Of a stretch of DNA of 64,000 bases, positions 1 to 10,142 are shown piece after piece. The notes below the pieces were generated by a model. The model was not told the DNA's origin. It saw nothing but the letters and a program-made list of their open reading frames with translations, and searched no databases. Position 1 is the first letter of the stretch. Each line of letters begins with the position of its first letter. This stretch comes from Robiginitomaculum sp. (lineage in GTDB: Bacteria > Pseudomonadota > Alphaproteobacteria > Caulobacterales > Maricaulaceae), in assembly GCA_021776615.1 (NCBI GenBank), contig JAJFFO010000018.1, forward strand, positions 1 to 64,000, given 5' to 3'. The position numbers were made by a program, and so were the translations under genes.

Positions 1-40
1 TCCTTAGCGTACCATGGGAAGAGCGCCGCTAGCGCGCCCG

Positions 41-829
41 CTAAATTGCCCGCTCGACCAACATTTTCTTGATCTCGCCAATGGCTTTTGCCGGGTTGAG
101 GCCCTTGGGGCAAACTTGCGTGCAATTCATAATGGTGTGGCAGCGATACAGCCGGAACGGATCTTCAAGCGCATCAAGGCGCTCGCCGGTGGCTTCGTCG
201 CGGCTGTCAATCAACCACCGATACGCCTGCAAGAGCGCCGCCGGGCCAAGATAGCGATCGCCATTCCACCAATAGCTTGGGCACGCGGTTGAGCACGACG
301 CGCACAATATGCACTCATAAAGCCCGTCCAGCTTTTCGCGGTCTTCAATGGCCTGTTTCCATTCCTTATCGGGCGCTGGCGTGGTGGTCTTGAGATAAGG
401 CTGCATGGCCGCATGCTGGGCGTAAAAATTGTTCAAATCCGGCACCAGATCCTTAACCACCGCTTGGTGCGGCAAAGGCGAAATGGTGACCGCTTTGGAT
501 TTGATATCTTCGAGGGGTTTGGTGCAGGCAATGGTATTGCGCCCGTCAACATTCATGGCGCAGGAGCCGCACACACCCTCGCGGCAGGAGCGCCTGAAGG
601 TCAGTGTCGAATCCACATTATCCTTAATATGGATAATCGCGTGCAACACCATCGGCCCAAATTCACTGGTATCCAGCTCAAAAGTATCCCAATGCGGGTT
701 TTCACCACTGTCCGGGTCGTACCGATAAACCTTGAACGTTCGCAACTTCTTGGGATCAGCACCTTTTGGCGCAGGCCAGTGCTTGCCTTTTTTGATCGTG
801 GAATTTTTTGGAAGCGCTAGTTGAACCAT
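41..829 (-). CDS. sdhB: Succinate dehydrogenase iron-sulfur subunit SdhB
   Basis: This is the iron-sulfur subunit of respiratory complex II, which passes electrons from the SdhA flavin to ubiquinone at the inner membrane. The 262-residue protein carries the 2Fe-2S motif CREGVCGSC in its N-terminal half. Further on are the 4Fe-4S/3Fe-4S motifs [12 protein letters not shown] and [14 protein letters not shown]. The reading frame stays open 96 bases upstream, but that extension lies inside sdhA. The ATG at 829 begins the usual N-terminus MVQLALPKN and sits one base after the sdhA stop. It is the last gene of the sdhCDAB operon visible here. The 40 bases between its stop and the window edge show nothing recognisable. 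Confidence 0.97.
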   Translation of the reverse strand: MVQLALPKNSTIKKGKHWPAPKGADPKKLRTFKVYRYDPDSGENPHWDTFELDTSEFGPMVLHAIIHIKDNVDSTLTFRRSCREGVCGSCAMNVDGRNTIACTKPLEDIKSKAVTISPLPHQAVVKDLVPDLNNFYAQHAAMQPYLKTTTPAPDKEWKQAIEDREKLDGLYECILCASCSTACPSYWWNGDRYLGPAALLQAYRWLIDSRDEATGERLDALEDPFRLYRCHTIMNCTQVCPKGLNPAKAIGEIKKMLVERAI

Positions 830-830
830 C

Positions 831-2612
831 TCAATACACCCGTACTGCCGGTTGGATATAATCAATTTCGTCGGTGAGCGTGTAGGTATGCACGGGCCGA
901 TAATCGAGGCTGACCTTACCGTCAAAATCTATAACGCCCAATGTGTGCTTCATCCACTTCTCGTCATCGCGGTCAGCAAAATCTTCGCGCGCGTGGGCAC
1001 CGCGACTTTCCTCGCGCGCCAGTGCACTATTGATCAAAACCGTAGCCTGACTAAGAAGATTATAAAATTCCAGACTTTCAACCAGATCAGAATTCCAGAT
1101 CATCGAGCGATCCGAGACCTTCATTTCTTTAGTCTTTTCCCACAATGCATCGAGCTTTTCTTTGCCCTCGGCCATAGTTTCGCCGGTGCGGAATACCGCG
1201 GCAAAGTTTTGCATGATGGTTTGCAATTCAAGGCGCAAATCGGCGGTGCTGATCGTGCCATTGGCATTGCGCACCGCATCAAAACCTTTAAGCGCGGCAT
1301 CGCTGGTCACGTTTGACAAATCCCGTTGACGCGCACCAGGTTTTAATATTTCGGCGCAGCGTTGCCCGGCGGAGCGGCCAAACACCACGATATCCAAGAG
1401 CGAATTACAACCAAGCCGGTTGGCACCATGCACAGAAGACGATGCCGCCTCGCCCGCCGCAAAAAGGCCCGTTACAATCGCGTCCGGATCACCATCTTTG
1501 GGGCACACAACTTCGCCATGATAATTGGTCGGAATACCGCCCATATTATAATGCACCGTTGGCAGAACCGGAATTGGTTCTTTGGTGACATCAACGCCGG
1601 CGAAGATTTTGGCGCTTTCGGAAATGCCCGGCAGGCGCTTGTGCAACAAGTCCGCCGGCAAATGATCCAGATGTAAATAAATATGATCTTTTTTCGGACC
1701 AACACCGCGGCCTTCGCGGATTTCTATGGTCATGGCCCGGCTGACCACATCGCGGCTGGCAAGGTCCTTGGCCGTCGGCGCATAGCGCTCCATAAAACGT
1801 TCGCCTTCGGAGTTGACCAGATAGCCGCCCTCGCCCCGCGCGCCCTCGGTAATCAACATGCCGCCGCCATAAATGCCGGTGGGGTGAAATTGTACAAACT
1901 CCAAATCCTGCAAAGGCAGGCCAGCGCGCAACACCATGCCGCCGCCATCACCGGTACAAGTATGGGCAGAAGTGCAGGAGAAATACGAGCGACCAAAACC
2001 GCCAGTGGCCAAAATCACCGCTTGCGATTTGAACCTGTGCAAGGTGCCGTCATCAAGCTTCCATGCCAAAACACCGCGGCACTCGCCATCTTCCATTATC
2101 AGATCGAGCACGAAATATTCGATAAAAAAGTCGGTCTGCGAACGTATGCATTCGCCATAAAGTGTGTGGATCAGCGTATGGCCGGTACGATCAGCGGCGG
2201 CGCAGGCACGCTGCGCCGGGGTTTTACCATAATCCTTCATATGGCCGCCAAACGGCCGTTGATAAATCTTGCCATCTTCGGTGCGCGAAAACGGCATGCC
2301 CCAATGTTCAAGCTCATACACGGTTTGCGGCGCTTCGCGGCACATATATTCAATACTGTCCTGATCGCCGAGCCAGTCAGAGCCTTTGACCGTGTCATAC
2401 ATATGCCACTGCCAGCTATCTTCCGACATATTGCCCAAAGAGGCGGCAATGCCGCCCTGCGCGGCCACCGTGTGACTACGGGTTGGGAATACCTTGGTGA
2501 TACACGCGGTTTTCAAACCACCTTGCGCTGCGCCCAGTGCCGCCCGCAAACCTGCGCCGCCCGCGCCCACAACAACCACATCAAAGGTGTGGTCGATCCA
2601 CTCATTCGCCAA
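831..2612 (-). CDS. sdhA: Succinate dehydrogenase flavoprotein subunit SdhA
   Basis: This is the catalytic flavoprotein of complex II, oxidising succinate to fumarate with covalently bound FAD. The N-terminus shows the dinucleotide-binding motif [12 protein letters not shown]. It is followed by [13 protein letters not shown], which contains the FAD-attachment histidine. [21 protein letters not shown] and the C-terminal RPVHTYTL are also typical. I chose the TTG start at 2612 (593 residues, [14 protein letters not shown]) because a GGAGG Shine-Dalgarno sequence lies 8 bases before it. The longer frame starts at another TTG (2627) whose codons would contain that same GGAGG. With this start the gene follows the sdhD stop by four bases. 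Confidence 0.96.
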   Translation of the reverse strand: MANEWIDHTFDVVVVGAGGAGLRAALGAAQGGLKTACITKVFPTRSHTVAAQGGIAASLGNMSEDSWQWHMYDTVKGSDWLGDQDSIEYMCREAPQTVYELEHWGMPFSRTEDGKIYQRPFGGHMKDYGKTPAQRACAAADRTGHTLIHTLYGECIRSQTDFFIEYFVLDLIMEDGECRGVLAWKLDDGTLHRFKSQAVILATGGFGRSYFSCTSAHTCTGDGGGMVLRAGLPLQDLEFVQFHPTGIYGGGMLITEGARGEGGYLVNSEGERFMERYAPTAKDLASRDVVSRAMTIEIREGRGVGPKKDHIYLHLDHLPADLLHKRLPGISESAKIFAGVDVTKEPIPVLPTVHYNMGGIPTNYHGEVVCPKDGDPDAIVTGLFAAGEAASSSVHGANRLGCNSLLDIVVFGRSAGQRCAEILKPGARQRDLSNVTSDAALKGFDAVRNANGTISTADLRLELQTIMQNFAAVFRTGETMAEGKEKLDALWEKTKEMKVSDRSMIWNSDLVESLEFYNLLSQATVLINSALAREESRGAHAREDFADRDDEKWMKHTLGVIDFDGKVSLDYRPVHTYTLTDEIDYIQPAVRVY

Positions 2613-2616
2613 GGCC

Positions 2617-2997
2617 TTAACCTCCAAAACTGATTTTAATCAGCGCATAAACGGCTATCAGCCACAGCACCAAAGCAAAAAAACTGCTCAAAAGCAGGGC
2701 CACCACCCGTCCAGGTCCATCCAGATAGTCCTCAATAACCGTTTGCAGCCCAAGACGCATATGCACGACCATGGCGCTTACGGTGAGAAAGGTAATAGCC
2801 GCTCCAAATGGCGAGCCAAGCCACGCCATCACGCCATTATAGCCCGAGGTAAAACTGGAAAGGAATTGAAACAAAAACAAGGGAATGAGAACAAGCAAAG
2901 CAATGGCGGTGACACGCTGTTTGATATAATGGCCAACCCCGTGATGGGCAGATCCAAGACCGGTTACGCGCTTGCGCGCTGTAGGTTCAACACGCAT
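2617..2997 (-). CDS. sdhD: Succinate dehydrogenase membrane anchor SdhD
   Basis: This small hydrophobic anchor subunit of complex II is 126 residues long with three predicted membrane helices, at roughly residues 30-50, 60-80 and 97-120. The N-terminal [19 protein letters not shown] and the central [10 protein letters not shown] segment, with a candidate haem/quinone-site histidine, match alphaproteobacterial SdhD. It starts three bases after the sdhC stop and is followed closely by sdhA, so translation is probably coupled. Membrane anchors diverge fast, so the identification rests on operon position as well as motif. Confidence 0.93.
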   Translation of the reverse strand: MRVEPTARKRVTGLGSAHHGVGHYIKQRVTAIALLVLIPLFLFQFLSSFTSGYNGVMAWLGSPFGAAITFLTVSAMVVHMRLGLQTVIEDYLDGPGRVVALLLSSFFALVLWLIAVYALIKISFGG

Positions 2998-3000
2998 GGC

Positions 3001-3429
3001 TCAGCCTGCCCCCTGCAACTGGTTCGGCAAAAGATCAAGGCCCCAATAGGCCGTTACCCAAATTGCGATGGTCAGCACCAATGACAGCAAAATAGCTATC
3101 CATGCGGTGCGATTGGCCATGCCTTTTTCAAAACCATGCCCGCTATCCCACAACAGATAACGAACGCCGTTCAGCAAATGAAAACAAAGTGCCAGCGTAA
3201 AACCAAACAGCACCAGCCGCCCCGGCCATGAAGCCATGATATGCATCAGTTTTTCATAAGTTTGCTGTCCTTCAGCGGCAGCCGCAAGCCACGCAACCAG
3301 AACAAACACACCAGCGAAAAGCGCAACGCCTGCAGCACGGTGTAAAATCGAAGTCAGCATGGTGACATGCCAACGCCAAACAGATGTAAATGGCGACAAT
3401 GGTCGCGGATCAGACCAACCCGAACTCAT
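3001..3429 (-). CDS. sdhC: Succinate dehydrogenase cytochrome b556 subunit SdhC
   Basis: This is the cytochrome b556 large anchor of complex II (142 residues, three membrane helices). The family motif SILHRAAG occurs near residue 28, and HLLNGVRYLLWDSGHG around residue 84 carries the haem-ligand histidine. It is the first gene of sdhCDAB, all on the minus strand and separated by only 1-4 bases. The 148 bases upstream (3430-3577) must hold the operon promoter, but I see no convincing -35/-10 pair there. Confidence 0.95.
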   Translation of the reverse strand: MSSGWSDPRPLSPFTSVWRWHVTMLTSILHRAAGVALFAGVFVLVAWLAAAAEGQQTYEKLMHIMASWPGRLVLFGFTLALCFHLLNGVRYLLWDSGHGFEKGMANRTAWIAILLSLVLTIAIWVTAYWGLDLLPNQLQGAG

Positions 3430-3577
3430 ATCCTACCCTTTATGTTTTCCAGACGACTCATAAGACGGTGGATACACCGCTACGAGCAAGGTACGGCACT
3501 TGTAATTCAAGTCAACGCACGGCGGTCACGCAAAGTGTGCTTTGCACAATAAGTTGAACAGTAGTGATCCAAGCACT

Positions 3578-4162
3578 TTACGGTGCCGGGGCGCGGTGGG
3601 TGACTTGGGTTTGAAAGGCATTGTCTTTACCACCGGCAAGAAGCGGTGCAGCATCAGCGATAGCGTCCAGCAATGGCGCAAACCAATCGGCATCGGCCTT
3701 GGAAAAATCCTTCAATACATAAGCCGTGACCTTGGCTTTATCGCCCGGATGGCCAATGCCAATACGGGCGCGGCGAAAATCCGGCCCCAAAGCATTGGTG
3801 ATGGATTTAATGCCATTATTGCCCGCCGCGCCACCGCCGGTTTTTACCCGAAATTTCCCGGGATCAAGGTCCAACTCGTCGTGAAAAACAATAACATTGT
3901 TCAACGGTAATTTATAAAAACTCAATGCTGCCTGAACGGCGCGTCCGGATTCGTTATAATAAGTTTGCGGCTTTAACAGCAAGGTTTTGAACCGCCCGGC
4001 ATCGGATGATAAAAACCCTTCGCACACCAGCGCGCTGAACTTGGCCCGCCACGGACCAAAACCGTGCACACGGGCGACCTCGTCGACAGCCATAAAACCG
4101 GCATTGTGACGATTATTTGCATATTTGGCTTCAGGATTGCCAAGACCAACAATGATCAGCAC
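3578..4162 (-). CDS. pth: Peptidyl-tRNA hydrolase
   Basis: This cytoplasmic enzyme releases tRNA from peptidyl-tRNA that has dropped off ribosomes. The 194-residue protein matches the Pth family throughout: LIIVGLGNPEAKYANNRHNAG contains the catalytic histidine near residue 20. HDELDLDPGKFR contains the catalytic aspartate, and GGAAGNNGIKS is the conserved loop. The start is GTG at 4162, preceded by GGAGG with five intervening bases. It lies 63 bases downstream of rplY on the same strand, the common bacterial rplY-pth arrangement. Confidence 0.97.
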   Translation of the reverse strand: MLIIVGLGNPEAKYANNRHNAGFMAVDEVARVHGFGPWRAKFSALVCEGFLSSDAGRFKTLLLKPQTYYNESGRAVQAALSFYKLPLNNVIVFHDELDLDPGKFRVKTGGGAAGNNGIKSITNALGPDFRRARIGIGHPGDKAKVTAYVLKDFSKADADWFAPLLDAIADAAPLLAGGKDNAFQTQVTHRAPAP

Positions 4163-4225
4163 GGGTGCCTCCCGCTTTCGCGAAAAAAGGCTATGCCAGA
4201 AAAAGGGAAGCGGTAGAGGAATATC

Positions 4226-4900
4226 TTATTCCTCGCCGCCTTCTTTTGCTTCAGCACCCTCTTCGGCTTCGCCTTCAAGTGCGAGGGCTGCTGCAGCTGC
4301 TTCTGCTTCGGCCTCTTCATCAGCTTCGGAAACTGCCGCCCGTGAACCGACCAGGGTGACAATGGTGAAGTCACGATCGGTAATGGCAGAAGTAACGCCC
4401 TTAGGCAGGGTAACCGAAGAAATATGTGCCGAATCGCCAATTTCATAACCGGTAAGGTCAATCTCAATGGCTTCCGGAATATTGCCAGCAGGGCAAAGCA
4501 GCGCCAAATCGTGGCGCACAATGTTGAGAACACCGCCGCGCTTCAAGCCCGGCGATTCTTCTTCATTGATAAAGCGCACGGCCACTTCAACTTCAATCAC
4601 CTGATCGGCGTCAACACGATAAAGATCCACATGCATGGGGCGATCAGAAACCGGATGGTATTGAATATCGCGGGTAAGCACGAGTTGCTTTTCACCCTTA
4701 TGGTCAATGGTCACCGTCTGGGCGATAAAATCACCAGCATTCAGCGCCTTAACCACTTCGTTTTCTTTAAGACTGATCGGAACATTGCCCAGATCGCCGC
4801 CATAAAGGATGCCGGGAATAACCCCCTCGCGCCGTGATTGGCGTGCGCCGCCAGTACCTGTGCGTTCGCGCACATCAACAGAAAAAACAATATCGGCCAT
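4226..4900 (-). CDS. rplY: 50S ribosomal protein L25, CTC family
   Basis: This is ribosomal protein L25 of the long CTC type, which binds 5S rRNA. The 224-residue protein has the N-terminal L25 beta-barrel (about residues 1-93, with REGVIPGILYGG), followed by the L25 beta domain (about 95-185). The tail is very acidic and alanine/glutamate-rich, about 35 residues, as is usual in alphaproteobacterial CTC proteins. The gene is transcribed towards pth with a 63-base gap. The 214 bases upstream up to recR should contain its promoter, but none stands out. Confidence 0.95.
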   Translation of the reverse strand: MADIVFSVDVRERTGTGGARQSRREGVIPGILYGGDLGNVPISLKENEVVKALNAGDFIAQTVTIDHKGEKQLVLTRDIQYHPVSDRPMHVDLYRVDADQVIEVEVAVRFINEEESPGLKRGGVLNIVRHDLALLCPAGNIPEAIEIDLTGYEIGDSAHISSVTLPKGVTSAITDRDFTIVTLVGSRAAVSEADEEAEAEAAAAALALEGEAEEGAEAKEGGEE

Positions 4901-5114
4901 CGGTCCGGATCCTTAAAATTTTTAAAGTCTAAGCTAAGCGCTCGCGCGCCACTTCCTAACTATGCGCTATCGCGCCAATTCTTAACTCCGCACTAATGCG
5001 CAGCGCAATACCCGCCAACCCATGGCGCTCTTGCAAATTTGAGCGCGGTCTATAGGCGAAGTTAGCGGACCGCGCAAGCTTCTGGCCTCATCATTTGCAG
5101 GTATCCCAGCTTCC

Positions 5115-5720
5115 TCATAGCAGCTTTCGCGCTTTAAGAGCGGCGGTCAGCGTACCATCGTCGAGATAGTCCAACTCCCCGCCGACCGGAACCCCGCGTG
5201 CAATACTGGTAATTTGCACCGCGCAATCTTTCAAAACGTCATGAATATAATGCGAAGTGGTTTGCCCATAGACATTGGCATTAAGCGCTAAAATTACTTC
5301 GCAAATGCCGTCGTCTGCCGCCCGTTCGACCAATTTTCCAATGTGCAAATCCTCTGGTCTTACCCCGTCCAAAGCCGACAAAACCCCGCCCAACACATGA
5401 TAGCGACCCCGATAGGCCCCGGCCCGTTCCAGCGCCCATAAATCGCCTACCTGTTCGACCACGCAAATCCGTTGCTGGTCGCGCCCCGGTGCAGCGCAGA
5501 TAGCGCACGGGTCGTTCACATCAATATTGCCGCATTCACTGCAAGGTTTAATCTGCCGCGCCGCCTCGCCAAGCGCTTCACCAAGTGGCACCATGAGCTG
5601 TTCTTTTTTGCGCAACAGGTGCAAAGCTGCACGGCGCGCTGAACGCGGGCCAAGCCCCGGCAGGCGCGCCATCAGCGTAATCAAGCGTTCAATTTCTGGT
5701 CCGGCGGAAGAATGCGGCAT
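5115..5720 (-). CDS. recR: Recombination mediator protein RecR
   Basis: RecR works with RecF and RecO to load RecA on gapped DNA. The 201-residue protein has the expected order of parts. A helix-hairpin-helix region carries [18 protein letters not shown] four-cysteine zinc finger reads [17 protein letters not shown] Toprim domain begins [14 protein letters not shown]. The C-terminus has [16 protein letters not shown]. In many bacteria recR follows dnaX and ybaB, but here it stands between a ClC transporter and rplY on the same strand. Confidence 0.97.
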   Translation of the reverse strand: MPHSSAGPEIERLITLMARLPGLGPRSARRAALHLLRKKEQLMVPLGEALGEAARQIKPCSECGNIDVNDPCAICAAPGRDQQRICVVEQVGDLWALERAGAYRGRYHVLGGVLSALDGVRPEDLHIGKLVERAADDGICEVILALNANVYGQTTSHYIHDVLKDCAVQITSIARGVPVGGELDYLDDGTLTAALKARKLL

Positions 5721-5813
5721 AAAGTGCGACTCACCTCAACGATAAGCTTTTATGCCATTGCCTTGCCAAGGCGGCGAGAGCGCGCGTGCAATTTGCGCAT
5801 TCTTCTGGCTTTT

Positions 5814-7487
5814 CTAGCCGCTGCGTTCCTCATGTTCTTCGACCAAGCGCTGATTATAGGCCAGCAAAGCGTCCTCGCGGGAGATATAGCCGATGATTTT
5901 TTGGTCGGCGAAACGCGATTTCACCGCCGCACCATCGAGGTTTTCGGCTTTCAACAGCGCCAAAGCCTTTCCCAAATTGTCATCGGCAAACAACACCGCC
6001 CCCTCGCGGCTAATCTCTTTTTGTAGACGGCTAATCGGCGTCATAAAATCGCGCACCTTTACGGTTTGCAAAATAAGCCGTTGCGGGCCATCGCGTAACA
6101 CATAACCACGCAATTCAATCTGTTTTTGGAAAATATTGCTTTTGGTGAAAGCCTGCGTGATGACCGTCGCCAATGACACCGCCAACAACACGGCCACCGA
6201 GGCTTCGTAAGATTGGGTAAGTTCGAACACGATCAAGGTCGTCGATATCGGCGCGCCGAGCACCGCGCCAGACAACGCCCCCATGCCAACAATCGCAAAA
6301 AACGCGGGTGCCGCCGCCCCATCCCCCAATAAGGCGCTGGCCACCGCGCCAAAGGCCGCCCCGGCCATAGCTCCAAGATAGATAGAGGGTGAAAATACCC
6401 CGCCGCCAAAGCGAAACGAAAGCGAAACCAACGTGGCAATAATTTTGACGCCCACCAAGAGCAATAACAGCACCAGACCATAACCTTGGTGCAAAGCGGT
6501 GCTGGTGGCCTCATAGCCGACGCCCAGAACTTGCGGAAACACCAATCCGATACCGCCAACCAAAACTCCGCCAATGGGCGGTAAGGCCCACAATGGAACG
6601 CCCAAATCTTGCGCCAGTCGGCCGACAAAAAGCGGCCCCCGGACAATCAGTTTGATAAACACAATGGCCAGCCCGGCGCACAACAGCCCCAGCACCACCG
6701 CCGCCGGAAAATCAATCAGGCTGGCGCTGGGTACCGGCGGCATAAGAAAGGCCGGTTGTCCGCCCAAAAATGACCGGGTGACCACCGCGCCAGCCGTCGC
6801 CGCCACGGCGGTCGGGGCGATTACCCGCAAGGCATAATGACCAAGCACCACTTCGAGCGCGAATAACAAACCGGCAAGCGGCGCGTTAAACGATGCCGCC
6901 ACCGCCCCGGCAACACCGCAGGCCAGCAAGGTGCGCGCATTGCGCGCGCCAAGGTTGAGAGTGCGCGAGACAATGGAGGCCAAGGCCCCGCCCAAATGCA
7001 CCGCTGGCCCCTCGCGCCCGGCGCTGGCCCCACTGCCCAAAGATACCGCCGAGATTAAAGCCGAATAAACCGCCGGCCAAAAGCTGATATTGCCTTTACC
7101 GACCGCACGCGCCTCGATCACCTCGGCAACGCTATGTACCCGCACTTCGCTCAAGGCATCGGTGCGCTTGGCCAAAAACAAAAGCGCCCCAACCACAAAG
7201 CCGCCAATCACCGGCGCCAGCCAAACCTGCGCCCATGGCAAGTCTGCCGCCGTGCTCGCCAATTTTTCCTGAGCACTGCCATAGAAGAATTTTTGCACTC
7301 GTAAAATCGCGGCGCGAAAGCCCAACGTAGCAAACCCGGCAATGGTGCCGATAAAAGCGGCGGTCAGCCACAGCCATAGGGGGTGGTCGGCATGGTAGCG
7401 TATGCGCCGTATCAACCAGCGCCGCACAACCGGCAAGGAATGCGCAAAAATAGCGGCTTTTGGTTTGTTGGACGGTGATGTGCCCAT
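5814..7487 (-). CDS. ClC family chloride channel/transporter with a C-terminal CBS-like region
   Basis: This is a membrane protein of the ClC family (557 residues). The core has the anion-selectivity signatures GSGASAGREGPAVHLGG, with the gating glutamate at about residue 159, FNAPLAGLLFALE, and GGGVFSPSIYLGAMAG. The first signature reads GSGAS instead of the classical GSGIP. A cytoplasmic tail from about residue 480 (VRDFMTPISRLQ) resembles a CBS domain and probably has a regulatory role. Whether it is a channel or a Cl-/H+ antiporter cannot be decided by inspection. It is co-oriented with recR, 93 bases away. Confidence 0.92.
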   Translation of the reverse strand: MGTSPSNKPKAAIFAHSLPVVRRWLIRRIRYHADHPLWLWLTAAFIGTIAGFATLGFRAAILRVQKFFYGSAQEKLASTAADLPWAQVWLAPVIGGFVVGALLFLAKRTDALSEVRVHSVAEVIEARAVGKGNISFWPAVYSALISAVSLGSGASAGREGPAVHLGGALASIVSRTLNLGARNARTLLACGVAGAVAASFNAPLAGLLFALEVVLGHYALRVIAPTAVAATAGAVVTRSFLGGQPAFLMPPVPSASLIDFPAAVVLGLLCAGLAIVFIKLIVRGPLFVGRLAQDLGVPLWALPPIGGVLVGGIGLVFPQVLGVGYEATSTALHQGYGLVLLLLLVGVKIIATLVSLSFRFGGGVFSPSIYLGAMAGAAFGAVASALLGDGAAAPAFFAIVGMGALSGAVLGAPISTTLIVFELTQSYEASVAVLLAVSLATVITQAFTKSNIFQKQIELRGYVLRDGPQRLILQTVKVRDFMTPISRLQKEISREGAVLFADDNLGKALALLKAENLDGAAVKSRFADQKIIGYISREDALLAYNQRLVEEHEERSG

Positions 7488-7562
7488 GGGTTAAGCGGCC
7501 TCCATTCTGCCTGTGCAGATTTCAATGACCATACTTTTCAAAAAGCGCAGAAATTCACAAAG

Positions 7563-7592
7563 TTTTCAAGCAGTTTTTGAACGGCTTGAAAA
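7563..7592. repeat. Inverted repeat in the clc/glycosyltransferase intergenic region
   Basis: A perfect 9-base inverted repeat, TTTTCAAGC at 7563-7571 and GCTTGAAAA at 7584-7592, has a 12-base centre. It lies between the divergent ClC gene and the glycosyltransferase. No T-tract follows on either strand, so an operator is more likely than a terminator. Function unknown. Confidence 0.4.
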
Positions 7593-7714
7593 TGCATCGC
7601 CCGGCAGGGGCAATTACACACCTTGATTGCCGTCCTGTAAAAGACCCCCAAATGCGTCTCGCCATCTACCCAATCACAGGGTAAACAAGGTCACAGATTA
7701 CGATGGAGCCGCTT

Positions 7715-8827
7715 ATGCGCATCATGTTGGTTACCGATGCCTGGGAGCCACAAGTCAACGGGGTCGTGCGCACGTTAAGTCGCACGGTTGAGGAATGCCG
7801 TGCCATGGGGCATGAGGTCGAGGTTATCTCACCTTATGATGGCTATCTGACATTTCCGCTGCCGACCTATCCGGAAATAAAGCTGGCTTTATTTGCCAAA
7901 AAAGATATTCGCCAGCGCATTCAGCGCTTCGAGCCGGACGCCATCCACATTGCCACCGAAGGCACCATTGGCCAGGCAGCGCGGGCCTTGTGCCTGAAAT
8001 GGAATTGGCCATTCACCACCAGCTATCACACTCAATTTCCCGAATATGTGCATGCGCGCATGCCCCTCATACCGCTGGCACTTGGCTATGCCTTTATGCG
8101 CCGGTTTCACAATTCCGGCGGGCGCATGATGGTTACGACCGAAAGCATGCGCGATGTGCTGCTGAAAAAGGGGTTTCGCAATATTACCGCGTGGGCGCGC
8201 GGCGTCGACACAATCGTGTTCAACCCCGAATTACGCGACACCGATAATGGCGTTTATGCAGGTTTGCAGCGGCCAATTTTTGTCAATGTCGGCCGTGTGG
8301 CGGTCGAGAAAAACATTGAGGGCATGTTGGAGCTTGATTTACCGGGCACCAAAGTGGTGGTCGGCGATGGGCCGCAATTTAAAGAGCTGAAAGAACGTTA
8401 TCCGGACATTGTATTCACTGGACCAAAATATGGCGAGGAATTGGCCCGCCATTTCGCCGACGCCGATGTCTTCATCTTCCCCAGCCGCACCGATACCTTT
8501 GGTCTGGTAAATCTGGAGGCCATGGCTTGCGGCACGCCGGTAGCCTCTTTCCCGGTGCCCGGCCCCCAAGATATTATTGGCGATTCTGGTGCCGGGGCGT
8601 TTGATGAGGATTTGCGCGCCGCCTGCCTTGCCTGCCTCGAATTGGATCGCGAAACTGCGCGCCTTCATGCCCAGACATATTCGTGGACGTCCTGCGCCGA
8701 AGACTTCGTTAAAAACCTCGAAGTACCACCACAACCCGAACGCCGCCGGTTCTGGAAACGCTTAAAACGCCTGGGCGGCAAAGTGCGCCCGCGCCTGCCA
8801 AAACGCCTGCGACGCAACCGCGATTAA
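7715..8827 (+). CDS. Glycosyltransferase family 4 (GT-B fold), possible glycolipid synthesis
   Basis: This is a retaining GT-B glycosyltransferase of 370 residues. The N-terminal acceptor domain opens MRIMLVTDAWEPQVNGVVRTL, a sequence typical of the alphaproteobacterial MgtA/SqdX-like branch. The C-terminal GT1/GT4 nucleotide-sugar domain has VNVGRVAVEKN and the EX7E-type segment TDTFGLVNLEAMACGTPVA. I place the start at the ATG at 7715 because GGAG lies six bases upstream; the in-frame ATG at 7703 overlaps that site. The C-terminus is strongly basic, with many Arg/Lys, suggesting membrane-surface association. It lies convergent with a phosphate-type porin. Membrane-glycolipid synthesis during phosphate limitation is a plausible role but is inferred from neighbours and family only. 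I found no Pho box upstream of it. Confidence 0.85.
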   Translation: MRIMLVTDAWEPQVNGVVRTLSRTVEECRAMGHEVEVISPYDGYLTFPLPTYPEIKLALFAKKDIRQRIQRFEPDAIHIATEGTIGQAARALCLKWNWPFTTSYHTQFPEYVHARMPLIPLALGYAFMRRFHNSGGRMMVTTESMRDVLLKKGFRNITAWARGVDTIVFNPELRDTDNGVYAGLQRPIFVNVGRVAVEKNIEGMLELDLPGTKVVVGDGPQFKELKERYPDIVFTGPKYGEELARHFADADVFIFPSRTDTFGLVNLEAMACGTPVASFPVPGPQDIIGDSGAGAFDEDLRAACLACLELDRETARLHAQTYSWTSCAEDFVKNLEVPPQPERRRFWKRLKRLGGKVRPRLPKRLRRNRD

Positions 8828-8856
8828 CGCTTAGCCAAATTATGATCAGAGCTTAA

Positions 8857-10008
8857 TCAAAAATCGTATTGCAGGCGCATTTGCACGCCGTCTGTATCGC
8901 CTTCGCCAAATTTGGCATTGCCGCGTGCTTTGGCGTGTATGGCGTTGAACATAACCCGCACTTGGTCCAGCGGATACCAGTTCAAGCCCGCCGTATAAGT
9001 GTCCATTTTTCCGCCATTGGCGCTGGCAAGGTCGAGCGTGTCAAAACGCGCAGCAATTTCCCACGCCCCTATACCGCCCTCTGCCACATTATGCTTTGGT
9101 TTAAGACGGCCAAAGCTTCCTTTTGAAGCGCTATAATTGCGCTTTTCACCGGTGAGAAACCACCCAACCTGCACAAAATAGCCATTGAAATTATGCAGCG
9201 CGTCTTCTTGCATCCATTCGCCCTGAATGTGAAATGGCCCGTTAATATAAGCCGCTTCCAAGCCGAGCACGGTGGAGTTTTCGCCTTGATTTTTGACATC
9301 AACCAGACGCTGGGAAAGGTGAAGACGAGGTCGCGCCCGCACCCGGATTTGATCGCCATTATCGCCATCAAAGCGGCGAATGCTGGCCCCCAAATGTAAC
9401 ACTGCATCTTCACCCACAGTGGGCGCATAGGTAGCGCGGGCCGCATAACTCCACTCGTCTGACAACAAGTCTTCATGGTCATAAAGCGCGGCGTTCAAAT
9501 CATTGCCAAATACACCGGCAGCAAATGTATAATTTTCACCCTTGGTGCTTAACAAGGCACCGAAGCGACGCGAAAGCCGGAAGGCGTCGGTAACACTGCC
9601 GCGTTCCAAAAATGTGGTGAAGCGGCCAGAAGTTTGTTCATCAAGCGAGTTTGGCGTTTTTTGGTTGCCAATGGCCAGCGAAGTGTTGCTGTTAATCTTA
9701 TAAGTGATTTTCACGTCTTTGGCTTGCGGATCACGAACTTCGATATCGCCGCCATTTTGAAAATCAAATTCAGCGACATATTTCAGCCGCCCGCCTAAAT
9801 TGCCCTGAATGCCCAATCGCGCCGTGCGTGCCTCGGAAGCGGTGTTATCGTCATTCAGGCCCGCAAGATCATAATCCACATAAGCAAAATCATAAAGAAT
9901 GCGCCCGCGTGGCTTCAGCGTAAATTCGCCATCCGCCAGAGCGTCAAGTGGCGCAACCACCATCATCAACACCGATACGCTTTGTATTAATTGTCGAATG
10001 TGTTTCAC
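8857..10008 (-). CDS. OprP/OprO-type phosphate-selective porin
   Basis: This is an outer-membrane porin of the OprP/OprO family (383 residues), probably admitting phosphate or polyphosphate. A signal peptide ends near LDALA|DGEF. The mature protein is built of alternating amphipathic beta strands (for example RLKYVAEFDFQNGGDIEVRD and FHIQGEWMQED) and ends in phenylalanine (MRLQYDF), as expected for Bam-dependent insertion. The start is GTG at 10008, immediately after GGAGGG with four bases between. An upstream TTG would place the Shine-Dalgarno site inside the gene. The Pho-box array immediately upstream supports phosphate-starvation control. Confidence 0.88.
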   Translation of the reverse strand: MKHIRQLIQSVSVLMMVVAPLDALADGEFTLKPRGRILYDFAYVDYDLAGLNDDNTASEARTARLGIQGNLGGRLKYVAEFDFQNGGDIEVRDPQAKDVKITYKINSNTSLAIGNQKTPNSLDEQTSGRFTTFLERGSVTDAFRLSRRFGALLSTKGENYTFAAGVFGNDLNAALYDHEDLLSDEWSYAARATYAPTVGEDAVLHLGASIRRFDGDNGDQIRVRARPRLHLSQRLVDVKNQGENSTVLGLEAAYINGPFHIQGEWMQEDALHNFNGYFVQVGWFLTGEKRNYSASKGSFGRLKPKHNVAEGGIGAWEIAARFDTLDLASANGGKMDTYTAGLNWYPLDQVRVMFNAIHAKARGNAKFGEGDTDGVQMRLQYDF

Positions 10009-10078
10009 AATTCCCTCCAACAAAACACCACTGCCTACGCCCTTTTGGCTGGCAATGGGCGCTGTCTAGGCAGGAAAT

Positions 10079-10142
10079 ATGACACAGCAATGACATCGAC
10101 ATAACAGAAGTATGACGCCGCGACATAACAGAAGTATGACGC
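10079..10142 (-). promoter_or_regulatory. Tandem Pho-box (PhoB-binding) array upstream of the porin
   Basis: Reading the plus strand, ATGACAC (10079), ATGACAT (10090), ATAACAG (10101) and ATGACGC (10112) recur at exact 11-base intervals. A further pair, ATAACAG (10125) and ATGACGC (10136), has the same spacing. These match the reverse complement of the PhoB half-site CTGTCAT in its 7-4-7 arrangement. In the porin's direction a -10-like TAGACA begins ten bases after the last half site, the usual geometry of Pho promoters. The match is by eye; PhoB binding is inferred. Confidence 0.72.

Noticed and set aside
1683-2633. 316-codon open frame on the plus strand
   Set aside because: It lies entirely opposite sdhA, has no recognisable motif and no ribosome site, and follows from the codon bias of the real gene.
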